Below, piece by piece: positions 6,139 to 6,670 of a stretch of 6,670 nt of DNA (the first letter of the stretch is position 1; each line of letters opens with the position of its first letter). The stretch is from contig CAJTVK010000183.1 in the NCBI GenBank assembly GCA_910579645.1, positions 1 through 6,670 on the forward strand, given 5' to 3'. The DNA is from an uncultured Lachnospiraceae bacterium. Lineage in GTDB: Bacteria > Bacillota > Clostridia > Lachnospirales > Lachnospiraceae. The notes under the pieces were generated by a model, which was not told where the DNA came from, did no database searches, and worked only from the letters and a program-made list of their open reading frames with translations. The translations under genes and the position numbers were made by a program.

Positions 6139-6268
6139 CCAATTTAAGTGCAACTCCATGGAAATCTATTTTCACTTCCGAACCTGCATGCCGGGAGCCT
6201 ATAGATAAACGATGCGCTGCGGCGCAGTGCCCGGCCCGTACACGGAACCACATATTGTTCGGAACACC
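6119..6268. other. Gene-free spacer with a GC-rich nested inverted repeat
   Basis: No credible ORF. Between the terminator and the methyltransferase -35 region there is a GC-rich patch in which GCCGGG (6190-6195) can pair with CCCGGC (6230-6235), enclosing an inner TGCGC-TGCG-GCGCA hairpin (6213-6226). Nothing recognised matches it. Confidence 0.4.
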
Positions 6269-6297
6269 AAAAAAGGGATGCCTGCGCATCCCTTTTT
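6269..6297 (-). terminator. Strong intrinsic terminator of the Asn-rich small gene
   Basis: On the minus strand GGGATGC-GCAG-GCATCCC forms a perfect seven-pair stem. It is lengthened by five A:T pairs and followed by six T. It starts 13 bases after the stop of the small gene. The symmetrical A and T runs could also stop plus-strand transcription. Confidence 0.92.
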
Positions 6298-6310
6298 CTG
6301 CCGCCCTTCC

Positions 6311-6466
6311 TTAGAAGTTGTTGTTCTTCTGGTTGCTGTTGGAGCAGTTATTGCTGTTGTTGCTGTTCTTCTGGTTCTGCTTATCATTGTTGCTGTTGTT
6401 TACCTTGTTTTCCTGATTCTTGTTTTCGCTGTTCTGATTGTTCTGGTTATAATCGTTTTTAGACAT
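6311..6466 (-). CDS. Small Asn-rich low-complexity protein, 51 aa, unknown function
   Basis: Minus-strand ORF beginning MSKNDYNQNN and ending QKNNNF. Of 51 residues 23 are Asn, 6 Gln, 7 Ser and 6 Lys; there is one Cys (41), one aromatic at each end region (Tyr 6, Phe 51) and almost no aliphatic residues. No signal peptide or membrane segment; it should be hydrophilic, slightly basic and disordered. It is a real gene by context: a perfect AGGAGG (6481-6476) nine bases before the ATG, a strong terminator just after the stop, and biased codons (19 of 23 Asn are AAC, all 6 Gln are CAG), which suggests high expression. Small Asn/Gln-rich proteins occur in spore-forming Firmicutes (gamma-type SASP are one such class), but no SASP motif is visible and I do not assign it. 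The opposite strand gives an artificial hydrophobic ORF. Confidence 0.82.
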   Translation of the reverse strand: MSKNDYNQNNQNSENKNQENKVNNSNNDKQNQKNSNNSNNCSNSNQKNNNF

Positions 6467-6479
6467 TGTTTCATTCCTC

Positions 6480-6499
6480 CTGATTAATTCTGATTAATT
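6480..6499. repeat. Perfect tandem 10-bp duplication at the ribosome binding site of the Asn-rich gene
   Basis: CTGATTAATT occurs twice in a row, at 6480-6489 and 6490-6499. On the coding strand this is AATTAATCAG repeated, the second copy running directly into the AGGAGG ribosome binding site. It may be a polymerase-slippage duplication or part of an mRNA leader element. Confidence 0.7.
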
Positions 6500-6551
6500 T
6501 TTATTACACAAGTAGTATGTCACTGAATCTTTCACTTTATTCAGCCATTTA

Positions 6552-6579
6552 AAAATATTTTTAGGAATGAATTTTTCAA
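6552..6579 (-). promoter_or_regulatory. Candidate promoter of the Asn-rich small gene
   Basis: The best minus-strand pair I see is TTGAAA (6579-6574), 16-bp spacer, TATTTT (6557-6552). It would give a leader of about 80 bases. The -35 box overlaps copy B of the 26-bp repeat. The -10 is weak and other AT-rich choices exist, including near 6500-6510. Confidence 0.35.
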
Positions 6580-6597
6580 ACACGCTCTAGTACATCA
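6572..6597. repeat. Direct repeat, copy B (CAAACACgCTCTAGTA type)
   Basis: Second copy of the repeat seen at 6093-6118, same orientation, with shared core CAAACACRCTCTAGT. The remaining bases to the window end (6598-6670) contain no gene I can support. The last 40 are G- and A-rich (GGCAAGGCGGAAGAGGGAGG) and look unlike the AT-rich spacer before them. Confidence 0.55.
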
Positions 6598-6670
6598 TTG
6601 CATTAATCCTTGAGCAATCAGTGCTTGATGTTTGCGTCAGGGCAAGGCGGAAGAGGGAGGCGATGCGGTG

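Noticed and set aside
6080..6289. Minus-strand 69-codon ORF before the methyltransferase
   Set aside because: It starts inside the terminator hairpin, crosses the predicted methyltransferase promoter, lacks a ribosome binding site and has no protein-like pattern.
6212..6487. Plus-strand 91-codon ORF that looks like a multi-pass hydrophobic peptide
   Set aside because: It is the antisense of the Asn-rich gene: AAC, AAT and CAG read backwards give Val, Ile and Leu. It has no ribosome binding site and runs through the terminator.

Overview
The window looks like a chromosomal segment of a low-to-mid GC anaerobic Firmicute, most likely a Lachnospiraceae-type Clostridium relative. The reasons are the neighbourhood methyltransferase - rdgB - YfcE-like phosphoesterase, AGGAGG-type ribosome binding sites, sigma-A type promoters, tRNA genes without encoded CCA, and the styles of integrase, serine recombinase and group II intron. 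Genus cannot be fixed from the sequence alone.

Left part (1-3128): a graveyard of mobile elements. Positions 1-154 hold, on the minus strand, a fragment of a serine recombinase catalytic domain that runs off the left edge. It abuts a plus-strand tyrosine integrase that has lost its N-terminal part (220-484 and 2385-3128). That integrase carries a one-base frameshift near 316. It is also split by a complete-looking 1900-bp group II intron (485-2384) inserted in antisense, whose reverse transcriptase/maturase ORF (561-1865, minus) is intact. Removing 485-2384 restores the integrase frame exactly. The intron cannot be spliced from the integrase mRNA because it lies on the other strand, so the integrase is dead. 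The integrase stop codon lies 3 bp from the 3' end of a tRNA-Gly gene, which suggests that this tRNA was the integration site of a now decayed integrative element.

Middle (3132-3402): tRNA-Pro(UGG) and tRNA-Gly(UCC), both on the minus strand and transcribed in that order from a strong promoter (TTGACA-17 bp-TATAAT).

Right-middle (3476-6138): housekeeping genes on the minus strand, transcribed right to left. A THUMP-type rRNA methyltransferase (RlmL/YpsC family) has its own promoter. rdgB (non-canonical purine NTP pyrophosphatase) follows with a second promoter and a long GC-rich leader, and a YfcE/MJ0936-type phosphodiesterase overlaps rdgB by 23 bp. The last two are translationally linked.

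Right end (6139-6670): a very short gene, 6311-6466 minus, encodes a 51-residue protein that is about 45% asparagine. It has a perfect Shine-Dalgarno sequence and a strong intrinsic terminator. A pair of similar 26-bp direct repeats flanks this cassette, and one of them overlaps the -10 box of the methyltransferase promoter. This small Asn-rich gene and its repeats are the least explained part of the window. I see no CRISPR array, defence system or other complex new system.
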